From Neomesorhizobium albiziae (GTDB taxonomy: Bacteria; Pseudomonadota; Alphaproteobacteria; Rhizobiales; Rhizobiaceae), in the NCBI RefSeq assembly GCF_900114255.1, contig NZ_FOSL01000015.1, forward strand, positions 62,001 through 126,000: 64,000 nt of DNA. Direction: 5' to 3'. The position numbers were made by a program, and so were the translations under genes. The notes beneath the pieces were generated by a model. It saw nothing but the letters and a program-made list of their open reading frames with translations. It searched no databases and was not told where the DNA came from. Of the stretch, positions 9,273-18,617 are shown in pieces. The first letter of the stretch is position 1. The number at the start of each line of letters is the position of its first letter.

Positions 9273-9806
9273 CTAGCGGCGGGCGGCGAAGGCCTTCATG
9301 CCCTTTCGGATTGACTTGAGCGCGTCTTGGGCGCCATGCCATCCTTCAAACTTGAGCGTCTTTCCCGTACCCAGAACTGAAGACAAAAAGAACTGCTCGA
9401 TTTCACCGCGAAGGCGATCCGACACGTGATCTTCCGCGACAAGTTCGTTCGGCGCATCCTCCTTGTGGGGAGCGAAAACGTAACGATCATTGCGCAGGAC
9501 CTTGCCATCCTGGTCCGTTTGTTGAACGCGCAGCGCGCCGAGCAGATCGCATTTGATGACGATCCCTGGGGCCGTTGCCGCCTGATGTATGACAAGGCCA
9601 TCAAGTGGGTCGCCATCGTCTCCGAGTGTCGAAGGCACAAATCCCCAGTCGTAGGGATACATCATTCCAACCGGAAGGGGACGTCGATAGTCGAACGTCT
9701 GCGTTTTTGGTTCGTAAGCGAGTTTGGCGGCAGCCCCACGGGGCGTCTCGACCACTACCCGGATCAGTCCCTTCGTCGTGGTAGGCAGCGTAAGATAGTT
9801 GGGCAT
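9273..9806 (-). CDS. ppa: inorganic pyrophosphatase (family I)
   Basis: A 177-residue soluble pyrophosphatase hydrolysing diphosphate to phosphate. The family signature DGDPLD (about residues 65-70) supplies metal-binding aspartates, and YPYDWGFVPSTLGDDGDP matches the active-site strand. The start at MPNYLTLP is chosen because the upstream extension is low-complexity and unlike the family. It is probably a second, accessory pyrophosphatase rather than the essential one, because it sits alone between non-housekeeping genes; that is inference. Confidence 0.88.
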   Translation of the reverse strand: MPNYLTLPTTTKGLIRVVVETPRGAAAKLAYEPKTQTFDYRRPLPVGMMYPYDWGFVPSTLGDDGDPLDGLVIHQAATAPGIVIKCDLLGALRVQQTDQDGKVLRNDRYVFAPHKEDAPNELVAEDHVSDRLRGEIEQFFLSSVLGTGKTLKFEGWHGAQDALKSIRKGMKAFAARR

Positions 9807-9896
9807 CAGCCGGCGTCCTTTGCGGGCGGTAGGTCGGGTCGGGCCCTCAAAACCCCGACCGTGGGACACTGAATTCGACAACGCCGGCACATCTAC

Positions 9897-10346
9897 TCAC
9901 CTGTTCTTTCTGTCTGATGGATACCCGATGGTGGGATCCCGTGGCCTGGTGTAGGTCTCGGAGCGCGGCAAGTCGTCGGCAAACTGGATCCAGGGAAGCT
10001 TCATCCGCCAGAAGCCGTGCGCCACAGGTTCAAAACGCTCCGGACGATCCATAAAGCCGATGGTCAACCAGATTTCATCCTTGAGACCCTCATCAATATA
10101 ACTGATCGATGACCCGCATTTGGCGCAAAATGTGCGTTGGATACCCGATGTCTTGCTAAAGGACCTCGGCGTTCTACTGGTAAACCGGACCTGTTCTCGG
10201 CGATAGCCGATCCATACCGTCAGAGGACTGCCGAGCGCCTTTCTGCAATCGTCATCGTGGTCGTAGTTGATCCAGAAGGGCTCGCCTTCCATTTCCGCGA
10301 CAATCGATCCGCAGAAACAAGAACCACGCTCAGTGCGATGCGTCAT
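9897..10346 (-). CDS. GFA-family (glutathione-dependent formaldehyde-activating-like) protein
   Basis: A 149-residue protein of the GFA/CENP-V fold. Zinc-ligand cysteines appear in GSCFCGS near the N-terminus, one in HDDDCRKA, and a CAKCG pair mid-protein. The start at 10346 is supported by GAGAG eight bases upstream. Members bind zinc and sometimes glutathione adducts, but most have no proven activity. A second family member lies at 13048 on the other strand. Confidence 0.82.
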   Translation of the reverse strand: MTHRTERGSCFCGSIVAEMEGEPFWINYDHDDDCRKALGSPLTVWIGYRREQVRFTSRTPRSFSKTSGIQRTFCAKCGSSISYIDEGLKDEIWLTIGFMDRPERFEPVAHGFWRMKLPWIQFADDLPRSETYTRPRDPTIGYPSDRKNR

Positions 10347-10451
10347 CTTGAGAACTCTCATTTCCGCATGATCGCGCATCTCGCCAAACCGGGGCGGCGC
10401 CAAGGACGGGAGAGATCGGGCCAAAGGCACAAAAGAAGCATCGGTTGTGTT

Positions 10452-11096
10452 TCATCGGCTCATTCCCCCGGTTATCGCCATTCGAATTCCAAGCCCGATG
10501 ATGAAACACCCTGCGACCCGCTGGCGCCAAAGCATGAATGAAGGGCGCCGCATCATCCACGTGCCGATCGCTCCTGACCCAATCGCATAGGTCCCCAGCA
10601 CAACTACGCCCGTCATTTTCCGATTCGCTCCCAGCAGCAGCATCTGCAGGGTAACGGAGCCTGCTGCCGGATCCACGAACTGGGGCAGGAAGGCCACCAT
10701 GAACGTGATCGGCCATGGGTTCACCAAATTGGCGATCATGCCTTCGCGTGCCGCAGCGAACGGTCCTGCCGTTTCATGTTGTGACGGCCCGGAGCTTACG
10801 GAGGAAAAGAGAACTAGTTTAAGGCCAAGCCAGATGAGATGGCCGGCTCCAGCCCACTGAAGCAGTTTGAAGGCAAAGGGCGACGCCTTGACCAATGAAG
10901 ATATGCCAAGAGTTAGCAGCGGAAGTTGGATCATTCCGGCTCCAACCGTCATGCCGAGCACAGTGAACAGTGCAACACGCCGTCCCTGGCCGACGCCACG
11001 CGCCATCACCAGCATGCTGTCTGGACCGGGCGGCAATTGCATCAAGGCGACGGTTCCAAGGAATGCCATCCACATCGTTGGGTTCACGGAACGCAT
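10452..11096 (-). CDS. LysE/RhtB-family amino-acid or metabolite exporter
   Basis: A 214-residue inner-membrane protein with six predicted hydrophobic segments. The N-terminal family signature is clear (PPGPDSMLVMARGVGQGRR, equivalent to the PGP motif), as is the mid-protein NLVNPWPITFMVAFLPQFV. LysE/RhtB proteins export amino acids or related compounds using the proton gradient. The substrate is not predictable. It stands alone between a GFA gene and a DNA ligase. Confidence 0.9.
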   Translation of the reverse strand: MRSVNPTMWMAFLGTVALMQLPPGPDSMLVMARGVGQGRRVALFTVLGMTVGAGMIQLPLLTLGISSLVKASPFAFKLLQWAGAGHLIWLGLKLVLFSSVSSGPSQHETAGPFAAAREGMIANLVNPWPITFMVAFLPQFVDPAAGSVTLQMLLLGANRKMTGVVVLGTYAIGSGAIGTWMMRRPSFMLWRQRVAGCFIIGLGIRMAITGGMSR

Positions 11097-11275
11097 CTTT
11101 CACCGGCGAAGCTGCGCCCTGTAGATAGCGCAGCGATCTCGGCCAGCAACGGCAGCAAGCTGACCGACCCGCCTTGGCTATTAGAGCCCAGACCCATTTG
11201 CCGTTTCCTGCCGTTAATGTGCATTGGCAGAGGGTTGCTCGTGATGAAGGCGTTTAGGTCCCTGCCGAAATAGCT

Positions 11276-12275
11276 TCACCTGATCTGCTCAAAAGTACAT
11301 TGGCGCGGGGCTTTGTCGGGCCGCCAGCGCAGCAGCTTGGCGCCATGGCGGAAGCGGTTGCCGGTGACATGATCGAACCGTACTTCAACCACCAGTTCGG
11401 GCCGCACCGGCTCCGCTGCGTTCGGTGCTCCAGCGGCTGGGCCCGCCAGGTGCTTTGCCGGTGAATCCCGGCGGCCCCCGCAACGCTTCCAGCCGGCGGG
11501 TCAATATGGGTCTTTCCCCGTTGCTGATCGTCGAGGTGAAGCCAACATGGTCGAGCTTGCCGTCGCCATCATAAAGACCAAGCAACAACGACCCGACCTC
11601 ATCTCTGTCGGCGAGATAGCGGAACCCGCCGACCACGCAGTCGGCGCTACGCATGCGCTTGACTTTTGTCATCGCACGTTTGCCGAAGAAATACGGATCG
11701 TGACGCCGCTTTGCGATGACACCATCGGTCTTTCCATCCCCTGCACCCTCCAGCCACGCGTCGGCTTCCTGCTTGTCGAAGGTAATTGGCGAGAGTTCAA
11801 TGTCCTCGGCATTTGTCGATTTGACAAAGGCTTCAAGGGCGGCGCGCCTCGCCGAAAGCGGGCGACCGGTTAGGACATTGCCGTTGGAATCGGCAAGCAT
11901 GTCGAACAGCACCAGCTTGGCAGGCGTTTCGGCCGCGAGCTTGCGGATGCGGCTTTCGGCGGGGTGGAGCCGCATTTGCAGTGCGTCAAAGGAATATTGG
12001 CCGGACAGCTCGATCACGATCTCGCCGTCAATGACGAACTGCTTGGCAGCAAGGCCGCGCAGGCGATCGACCAACTCGGGAAAGTAGCGCCCCAGCGGCT
12101 TACCTGACTTGGCGCGGATGTCGACAGCGTCGTCCGCCTTGAACGAGAGGCAGCGAAAGCCGTCCCATTTTGGCTCATACTGCCAGACGCCATCTTCGGA
12201 AGGGATGGCGTCGGTCAGCTTCGCCTCCATGGGTTCGGTGTCAACCGGCAACGTGAATTTGACTTGGTCTGCCAT
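11276..12275 (-). pseudogene. ATP-dependent DNA ligase, frameshifted near its C-terminus
   Basis: The frame from 12275 encodes a LigD/LigC-like ATP-dependent ligase with the nucleotidyl-lysine motif EPKWDGFR, DGEIV, and the downstream DGVIAKRRHDPYFFGKR. At about 11425 the frame shifts: the remaining family sequence (EPVRPELVVEVRFDHVTGN ... FRHGAKLLRWRPDKAP) continues in another frame to a stop at 11276. One missing segment or indel around AGCGGAGCC breaks the OB domain. MADQ at 12275 is preferred as start because AGGG lies six bases upstream. The protein would otherwise act in non-replicative repair. Confidence 0.82.
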
Positions 12276-12294
12276 CTCCATCCCTGACGCGTCT

Positions 12295-12975
12295 TCACCG
12301 TTTCAATCCCCAGCCTTTCCCGGCGGCGATCGCCATGGTTCGGAACGTAACCGAGTAGCGCCGCGCCGCCACCGGTGCGATGCTGTGTTCCCAAACGTTG
12401 CGAGCCGCGCCGGACAACCTGTAGAGCGAGCGCGGTTCGATATCGAAGGTCAAACGCTGCCAAACATCATCGACCTTGCGGCGGAAGCGGAACTTGCAGG
12501 CCGAGGCGAGGGACAATCCGAAAACCTCATCGAAATGGGGCTTGTCCCGATGCCAGCCGATGCCCACACCTTCATCATATTCTGTGCAAAGGATCTGCTG
12601 GATCGCTCCACTAGCCAGCTGGAAGGAGCTCTCAACCCGGTGCGCAAAGGGGATTAGCCAATCGGGCATCGGACTAGCCTGCTGAAGTTTTTGCATTGAA
12701 TAGTCGTAGCGCCAGCCGAAAGACGCGATCCGCCGCTTCCCCTCGAATGCCCCGAACTGAAAGGGAGTGAGCGGGAGGTCGCCGAGACGCCCGATCAGCG
12801 CGCGCTCTTCGTCCGCGCTGACAAAATCCGGCTCGAAACTAAATCCGGACGGCTGTGCTACTTTGTCGACAAACAGGCTAAGTTGGTCCGGCATCGCGCG
12901 TTGTACCTCACCCGACACCAACGCCATCTCGGCTAGCTGGTTCCGGCTCTTAAGTGCTGGGGTACTAGTCATCAT
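12295..12975 (-). CDS. alkB: AlkB-like Fe(II)/2-oxoglutarate dioxygenase
   Basis: A 226-residue repair dioxygenase of the AlkB superfamily. The iron-binding HxD is seen in GIGWHRDKPHFDEVFGLSL, and the 2-oxoglutarate-binding arginine in the C-terminal RYSVTFR. It oxidatively removes alkyl groups from nucleic-acid bases. The family usually starts near MPDQLSLFVD (12894, with GAGGT upstream), so the first 27 residues may not be translated. It lies 19 bases before the ligase gene, forming a repair pair. Confidence 0.87.
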   Translation of the reverse strand: MMTSTPALKSRNQLAEMALVSGEVQRAMPDQLSLFVDKVAQPSGFSFEPDFVSADEERALIGRLGDLPLTPFQFGAFEGKRRIASFGWRYDYSMQKLQQASPMPDWLIPFAHRVESSFQLASGAIQQILCTEYDEGVGIGWHRDKPHFDEVFGLSLASACKFRFRRKVDDVWQRLTFDIEPRSLYRLSGAARNVWEHSIAPVAARRYSVTFRTMAIAAGKGWGLKR

Positions 12976-13047
12976 CTGTCTGCCTGGGGAACAGACGAGG
13001 TTGTGTCGCGGTTATTCTGGATGGCGCGCACGAATGACAGTTTGGAT

Positions 13048-13452
13048 ATGTCTACAACGGAAATCGCGGGTGGTTGCTTGTGCGGTGCTGTAAGGTATCG
13101 GCTGACGAACATTCCTCGCGTCCACTATTGTCACTGCGACATGTGCCGCAGAGCAACCGGCAGCGCATTCGCGGTGCTGGCGTGGATCTCCTTCGAGCAC
13201 CTCTTCTGGACCAGCGGAAGGCCAAAATACCGGCGGTCGTCGCCGCTGGCCGAGCGTGGATCTTGCGCGGATTGCGGCACGCCGCTCACGCTCGCTTATG
13301 ATGCAAATCAAGGCGAGCTTGCCCTGCATGTCGGAACTCTGGACATACCAGAGCGCTTTGAGCCTCGTTACAATTATGGTGCCAGTCAAAGGCTCGGCTG
13401 GGTGTGCTGCGGCATTGACTTGCCCGATCGCAACACGGAGGAGAGGTGGTGA
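13048..13452 (+). CDS. GFA-family zinc protein
   Basis: A 134-residue GFA/CENP-V-fold protein with the full set of zinc ligands: GGCLCGAVRY, HYCHCDMCRRATG and CADCGTPLTL. The canonical HCxxCR motif makes it a more typical member than the copy at 9897. Start sites at 13003 and 13021 are possible but the family sequence begins at MSTTEIAGGC. It overlaps the next gene by a few bases, so the two are probably co-translated. Confidence 0.85.
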   Translation: MSTTEIAGGCLCGAVRYRLTNIPRVHYCHCDMCRRATGSAFAVLAWISFEHLFWTSGRPKYRRSSPLAERGSCADCGTPLTLAYDANQGELALHVGTLDIPERFEPRYNYGASQRLGWVCCGIDLPDRNTEERW

Positions 13453-13961
13453 GCGCACGACCGTTCGACAGAGTGCTGCTCGGCGTCCTGGCTGGTGTCG
13501 CCGCGACCATGGCAATGACCGCGACAATGAGACGCCTGCACACCGTGTTGCCCGATGACGAGCGCTATCCTCTTCCACCGCGTGAGATTGTCGACCGCTC
13601 TGTTTCAGCGATTGACGAGCGCCAGGCACGGTCAAAAACATTGCTCGCGCATTTCGGGTTCGGCGGTCTGACCGGTGCTTTGTTTGCGCTGCTGCCCGCC
13701 ATTCGAGGAGGTGGGGTAGCTTATGGTCTGGGCGTCTGGGCATTGAGCTACCTTGGCTGGATTCCCGCCGCCCGCATCCTGGCGCCCGCACACCGCCATC
13801 CTCTCAGAAGGAACTTGCTGATGATCGCAGCTCATATCGTCTGGGGTCTGACGCTCTCGAAATCACTGAAGGAGATGGAAGACGCGGCCGACGAAGCGTT
13901 CGCCTCATCCCGCAAGCGGCCCGTGGGGCGAAAGGAGCAAGCGGAGGGTAGACTCAGGTGA
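13446..13961 (+). CDS. hypothetical membrane protein (YagU/DUF1440-like)
   Basis: A 171-residue protein with a hydrophobic N-terminal helix (VLLGVLAGVAATMAMTA), two central membrane segments and a basic C-terminal tail. The GTG start has GGAGGAGAG immediately upstream and lies within the end of the GFA gene. The LPPREIVDRS segment resembles DUF1440/YagU-type inner-membrane proteins, a match made from memory. Function is unknown. Confidence 0.65.
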   Translation: MVSARPFDRVLLGVLAGVAATMAMTATMRRLHTVLPDDERYPLPPREIVDRSVSAIDERQARSKTLLAHFGFGGLTGALFALLPAIRGGGVAYGLGVWALSYLGWIPAARILAPAHRHPLRRNLLMIAAHIVWGLTLSKSLKEMEDAADEAFASSRKRPVGRKEQAEGRLR

Positions 13962-14001
13962 ACGATCCCTCGGGTGCGGTATTATTTCCGGCGGCACTTC
14001 G

Positions 14002-15284
14002 ATGAGAATTCTCGTTACCGGATCAAGCGGCCTTATTGGCACGGCTGTCTGCGCGCGCCTGGTTGTCGAGGGGTATGACGTCGTCCGGGCGCAGAGACGC
14101 AAACCGGATCGCGCCGATGAGGGCGAAACGATCATCCCCATCGATATGGCGAATGCGCTCGCTGCCGAGGATTGGAGCCATGCTCTTCGCGGTGTCGATG
14201 CTGTGGTGAATTGCGCCGGCGTACTACAGGACAGCGCCCGCGAGCATACGACAGAGGTTCATGCATGGGGCGCAGGCGCGTTGTTTCGTTCGTGCGAGCG
14301 GGCCGGCGTGCGCCGGGTCATCCATTTTTCCGCCATCGGAGTCGATCGCGAGCAATCATCTGCCTTTTCCGCCAGCAAGCTTGCCGGCGACGAAGCGCTG
14401 ATGAAGCTCGATTTGGAGTGGGTCGTGTTGAGGCCGTCGGTTGTCCTGGGGCAGCCTGTCTTCGGCGCAAGCGCGCTGTTTCGAGGGCTCGCCGCACTGT
14501 CCTTCCATCCATGCCGGATACCGGCCGGCTTCAAGTGGTCCAACTCGACGATGTGGTGAAAACGGTGATCTTTTTCCTTCGCGCCGACAGCCCGTCGCGG
14601 ATCGCTCTCGAACTGGCCGGTCCGGATGCCCTCACGATGGTGGAGGTCGTGGCGCTCTATCGCAAATGGCTCGGACGGAAAAAGGCGCGCCTCTTCACCC
14701 TCTCTCGCCGGGCGGCGCGTTCGCTTTACCGGCTTGGCGACGCCGTGAGCGCGCTGGGGTGGCGCCCACCTATACGCACCAACGCGGCCTTGGAGATCAC
14801 CCGTGGCGCGACCGGGGACCCGGGACCATGGAAAGCAATCGTTGGAGTTGAGCCGGAAGGTCTCGCGGCAGCACTCGCCGCTAACCCAGCCACGGTGCAG
14901 GACCGCTGGTTCGCGGGCCTCTATCTCATCAAGCCTGCGATCTTCGTGGTGCTGCCGTTCTTCTGGATCATGACCGGGATCATATCATTGACAACCGGCT
15001 GGCAGAGCGGCCTCCAACTCCTGATCGGCACCGCGGTGAGCGCGCTGGCGGCGCCGTTGGTCGTCGCGGGCGCCCTGGCCGACATGGTTGTCGGCGCGCT
15101 GATCGCCTTCCGCAAGACGGCGCGTCCCGGTCTCTGGGGAGCGATCGGCGTATGTGTCTTTTACGCATTGGCCGGCACGGTCCTGCGCCCCGATCTCTGG
15201 AATGAGCCGCTCGGTCCGCTGATGAAGATCCTGCCGATCTTTCTCCTGCACCTCGTTGCACTGGCGATCCTGGAGGAGCGCTGA
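14002..15284 (+). pseudogene. SDR oxidoreductase fused to a DoxX-like membrane domain, frameshifted near 14500
   Basis: The first frame encodes an extended SDR/NmrA-type Rossmann domain (VTGSSGLIGTAV, then YxxxK-region FSASKLAGDEAL). At about 14500 the reading moves to another frame (MPDTGRLQVVQLDDVVKTV) and runs through a C-terminal four-helix DoxX-like membrane domain to 15284. Together the pieces make a normal roughly 425-residue SDR-DoxX protein. The break is one small indel in a C-rich stretch. The stop overlaps the next gene as TGATG. Confidence 0.82.
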
Positions 15285-15762
15285 TGCTGTATTTCGCCCT
15301 CAAATACCTGCACGTCGTCGGCGCGGCGGTGCTGCTCGCCACAGGCGCCGGCATCGCCTTTTTCATGCTGCTCGCGCATCGGACCGGCAACGCGGCCACC
15401 GTGGCGGCGGTAGCGCGCATCGTCGTCATCGCCGATTTCCTTTTTACCGCCACTGGAGTCGTGGCGCAGCCGATCACCGGCGTCGCGCTCGCCTGGCATG
15501 TCGGCTATTCGCTGTGGGAGGGCTGGATCGCGCTGTCGATCCTCCTCTACATCGTAACCGGGCTCTTCTGGCTTCCCGTCGTATGGATGCAGATGGAGAT
15601 GCGCGATCTGGCGGCGGCGGCGGCGGCCAGCCGCTTCCGCCCCGTTATCACCGGCTTTTCCGGCTCTGGATCCTCTTCGGCTTTCCTGCATTCGGCGCGG
15701 TGGCCGCGATATTCTGGCTGATGATCGCTCGCCCGCTCATCGCATGGTTCGGCACGGGGTGA
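15284..15762 (+). pseudogene. DUF2269-family membrane protein, frameshifted in a GGC run
   Basis: Four hydrophobic segments, beginning LKYLHVVGAAVLLATGAG, mark a DUF2269 inner-membrane protein. The frame is right to about residue 110 and then leaves register inside a (GGC)n-rich run at 15610-15628. The true C-terminus (QPLPPRYHRLFRLW, then a last helix ending PLIAWFG) is read in the next frame to 15762. It starts inside the stop codon of the SDR-DoxX gene, so the pair is an operon. Confidence 0.8.
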
Positions 15763-15768
15763 TTTCGC

Positions 15769-15948
15769 CTACGACTTCGTTCGGTCGCCACGGTCGCCTT
15801 GGCCTGATTTCACCGCCGTCGTCGCCTTTTGGCGCACGTCTTTGAAAAGCGAGCGCCCGACATCATCCGATTCCTTGAACCAGCCCTTGTCGTTGCGAGG
15901 GATGAACCGCTTGTCCTTGCCTGTGTCGTTCAATTCGCGTTTTGCCAT
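15769..15948 (-). CDS. small basic conserved protein (59 aa)
   Basis: An ATG at 15948 opens a 59-residue, lysine/arginine-rich frame (MAKRELNDTGKDKRFIPRND at the start, GQGDRGDRTKS at the end). I recall close relatives across Rhizobiales and sphingomonads as unnamed proteins of 55-65 residues beginning MAKREL and containing GRFKESDDVGRS-like sequence. The composition suggests a DNA- or RNA-associated protein, but no function is known. It is convergent with the DUF2269 gene. Confidence 0.7.
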   Translation of the reverse strand: MAKRELNDTGKDKRFIPRNDKGWFKESDDVGRSLFKDVRQKATTAVKSGQGDRGDRTKS

Positions 15949-16062
15949 GCGTTTGGTCCAACCTGATGCTTAACGCACGAAGGATGATTTCGATTCATTC
16001 GTGCATCTGGGGGATCGAATGGCTCCGCAGACCGTTAAGACGTGAGCCACCGGGAGGCAGCG

Positions 16063-17652
16063 ATGAACGTCAGCGGCGAATCCACGAAATCCCTTTGGAT
16101 GAAGGATACGGACTTCCCCTCGGCTCCGCGGCTCGAACAGGACCAGCAATGCGACGTTGCGGTGGTCGGCGCTGGTATCGCCGGGGTTTCAATTGCCTAT
16201 GAACTCGTTTTGGCGGGCCGCAGCGTGGTGCTGATCGATCGCGGACCGCTGCTTGGTGGTATGACCTCGCGGACGACGGCCCACCTGGCGCCGATCTGCG
16301 ACGACGGTCTAAGCGAGCTTGTCAAGATACGCGGAGAGGAGTTGGCGCGGGGTTTCCAAGAGAGCCAGGCAGCCGCCGTAGACCGCATCCAGCAGCATGT
16401 CAAAGAACTCGGTATCGACTGCGCCTTCCGGCGACTGGACGGTTATCTCTTTCCGGCGGCGTGGATGGACGAAGAGGAAGCAGGAAAGACCTGCGACGAA
16501 GAATATGAGGCGGCAGGCAAAGTCGGAGCCATCGCCGAGCACGGCAAGGGCGTCCCGCTGAAGGGTCATGAGTCAGCGCCTGTCTTGCGCTATCCCAACC
16601 AGGCCACCTTCCACCCGCTCAAATATCTCCGCGCCTTGCTAGCCGATTTCGAGAAACGCGGAGGCAAGGTTTTTGCAGATAGCGCCGTGACCGAAATCGA
16701 GGAGGAGGAGGAAGTCCGCCTTCATGTCGAAGGTCGAGCGACGATTAGCGCTGACCATGCGATTTTCGCTACCAACTCACCCATCAACACCGTCGTAGCG
16801 ATCCACAGCAAGATGGCGCCCTATCGCACCTACGCGATGGCTTTCGAACTGCCCAAAGACACGCTTCCCGATGCGCTTTATTGGGACATGGACGACCCTT
16901 ACTACTACGTCCGCCTCCATCCCGGTGCCGACGACATTGACTATCTCATCGCGGGTGGACGCGATCACAAATCCGGGGAAGCCGATGATGGCGAGGCGCG
17001 GTTCGGTGCGCTCGAGGCCTGGATCAGGGCGCTGGTCCCACACCTGGGCGAGGAAACGGCCCGGTGGTCGGGGCAGGTTCTCGACACGATCGACTATTGC
17101 GGCTTCATCGGCCGCAGCCCAGGCAGCGGCAACGTCTTCATCTCCACCGGCGATTCCGGGCAAGGCATGACGCACGGCGCCTTGGCGGGGCTCCTGATAC
17201 GCGACCTGATCGTCGACGGTTCGAGCGAGTGGGAAGCCGTCTATGCTCCCGACCGGACGCCGCCTGCCGCGCTGGCGAACTACGTCAATGAGAACCTTAC
17301 GGCGGTGAAGAACTTTGCAGAATATTTGCTGCCCGGAGAGATTAAGTCGGCCGACGACCTCAACCCTGGCGAGGGGGGCATCCTTCGAGCCGGCCTCAGC
17401 AAGCTCGCCGTCTGGCGCGACCAGAGCGGGCAAGTCCACACGCATTCCGCGTCCTGCACGCACCTTGGCTGCATCGTGCACTGGAACTCGACCGAGCAGT
17501 GCTGGGATTGCCCGTGCCATGGGTCGCAGTTCGCACCTGACGGAACCGTTCTCAACGGACCGGCTACCAAACCTTTGTCCGCGCGCGATCCCACCGAGGG
17601 TCTGACTTCGACCGATAAGGAATCACCGGAAAAAGCCAGCAGCGCCGCCTAA
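16063..17652 (+). CDS. FAD-dependent oxidoreductase with C-terminal Rieske [2Fe-2S] domain
   Basis: A 529-residue fusion. The N-terminal DAO-type flavin domain has the dinucleotide-binding motif [16 protein letters not shown] followed by [10 protein letters not shown]. The C-terminal Rieske domain (about residues 430-515) has both ligand pairs: CTHLGC and CPCHGS. The ATG at 16063 is chosen for its GGGAGG ribosome binding site. Such proteins are cytosolic oxidoreductases of unknown substrate, perhaps amines. The gene starts a short plus-strand group with the next two or three genes. Confidence 0.9.
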   Translation: MNVSGESTKSLWMKDTDFPSAPRLEQDQQCDVAVVGAGIAGVSIAYELVLAGRSVVLIDRGPLLGGMTSRTTAHLAPICDDGLSELVKIRGEELARGFQESQAAAVDRIQQHVKELGIDCAFRRLDGYLFPAAWMDEEEAGKTCDEEYEAAGKVGAIAEHGKGVPLKGHESAPVLRYPNQATFHPLKYLRALLADFEKRGGKVFADSAVTEIEEEEEVRLHVEGRATISADHAIFATNSPINTVVAIHSKMAPYRTYAMAFELPKDTLPDALYWDMDDPYYYVRLHPGADDIDYLIAGGRDHKSGEADDGEARFGALEAWIRALVPHLGEETARWSGQVLDTIDYCGFIGRSPGSGNVFISTGDSGQGMTHGALAGLLIRDLIVDGSSEWEAVYAPDRTPPAALANYVNENLTAVKNFAEYLLPGEIKSADDLNPGEGGILRAGLSKLAVWRDQSGQVHTHSASCTHLGCIVHWNSTEQCWDCPCHGSQFAPDGTVLNGPATKPLSARDPTEGLTSTDKESPEKASSAA

Positions 17653-17665
17653 AAGAACGCGTATC

Positions 17666-17908
17666 ATGAACGTCAATATCTCGCCGCAGAGGCTTTCCGA
17701 CCCGAAACTTCTTGATCGCCCGAACATCTCTCTAAACGGCAGGATCAACGCGGATACGTTGAGCTTCTTCCTGCGACGGCTGCAGGATGTTCGCGCCGCA
17801 AACGAGCATCTGGTCATGGAATTGGTCCGCGTGCGCGACGCGAACGGTGAACTGCTCTGTGCCGTCGATGTTCAGGAGGCCGAAGCAGCCCGACAGGCAC
17901 GGCAATGA
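17666..17908 (+). CDS. short protein resembling the N-terminus of ClpP-like S14 proteins
   Basis: The first 53 residues (PNISLNGRINADTLSFFLRRL) resemble the start of the ClpP/SppA-like proteins that occur in rhizobial stress islands. The remaining 27 residues (VRVRDANGELLCAVDVQEAE) do not, and the catalytic region is absent. It may be a deletion fusion of two genes or a genuine small protein. The resemblance is from memory. It lies 13 bases after the Rieske fusion gene. Confidence 0.45.
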   Translation: MNVNISPQRLSDPKLLDRPNISLNGRINADTLSFFLRRLQDVRAANEHLVMELVRVRDANGELLCAVDVQEAEAARQARQ

Positions 17909-17990
17909 CGCATCGGCGCACAGAATTCCCCAGCATCTCAGCCGGGCTCTATGGGGCCGGGCTGTTAGTCGTTCAATCCTGCGGCGGGTG

Positions 17991-18599
17991 ATGGCCGCTC
18001 CAGGTCTCATCCACGGTTCCCTGGGGGAGAGTTGCCTCCATCTGTGCGTCGACATGCAGCGCTTGTTCGCGCCAGGCGGCCCATGGCCCGTACCATGGGC
18101 GGAAAAGGTTCTTCCGGCTATCGAAGAACTGGTCGCCAGTCATCCACGACAGACGCTGTTCACACGCTTCGTTCCCGCGGCTCGGCCTGGCGCTGGCCCG
18201 GGAACGTGGGCGCGATACTACAACCGATGGGCGAAAGTCACCCTTTCTAACATCGACCCAAGCCTTGTTGAACTGATGCCGTCCCTCGCGCGCTTCGTTC
18301 CGCCGGCGAAGTTGATTGACAAGCGCGTCTATTCGCCTTGGACGGAGGGGCGGCTTGACGCAATGCTCAATGGTTCGAAGGTCGACACCCTGGTCATTAC
18401 CGGTGGCGAGACGGACGTCTGCGTGCTTGCCACTGTGCTCGGTGCCATCGATCGCGGCTTCCGTGTCGTTGTCGTCACTGACGCCGTTTGTAGTTCCGCC
18501 GACCCGACGCATGATGCGCTGATGGAACTCTACCGCTCGCGGTTCAGCGAGCAGGTTGAAGCAGCGTCGACGGCAGAAGTTCTCGACAGCTGGCATTGA
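17991..18599 (+). CDS. isochorismatase-like cysteine hydrolase
   Basis: A 202-residue alpha/beta hydrolase of the isochorismatase/nicotinamidase superfamily. The catalytic triad is visible as D21 (CVDMQ), K111 (LIDKRVYSPW) and C144 (GGETDVCVLATV). The family hydrolyses amides or vinyl ethers; the substrate here is unknown. The ATG at 17991 is the first codon that leaves the usual short N-terminus. It is followed closely by a membrane-protein gene with an AGGGAGAGG ribosome binding site. Confidence 0.85.
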   Translation: MAAPGLIHGSLGESCLHLCVDMQRLFAPGGPWPVPWAEKVLPAIEELVASHPRQTLFTRFVPAARPGAGPGTWARYYNRWAKVTLSNIDPSLVELMPSLARFVPPAKLIDKRVYSPWTEGRLDAMLNGSKVDTLVITGGETDVCVLATVLGAIDRGFRVVVVTDAVCSSADPTHDALMELYRSRFSEQVEAASTAEVLDSWH

Positions 18600-18617
18600 A
18601 GCGTAGGGAGAGGACTT

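Noticed and set aside
9426-9872. 148-codon plus-strand frame opposite the pyrophosphatase gene
   Set aside because: The minus strand carries the pyrophosphatase signature DGDPLD; the plus frame is its antisense shadow.
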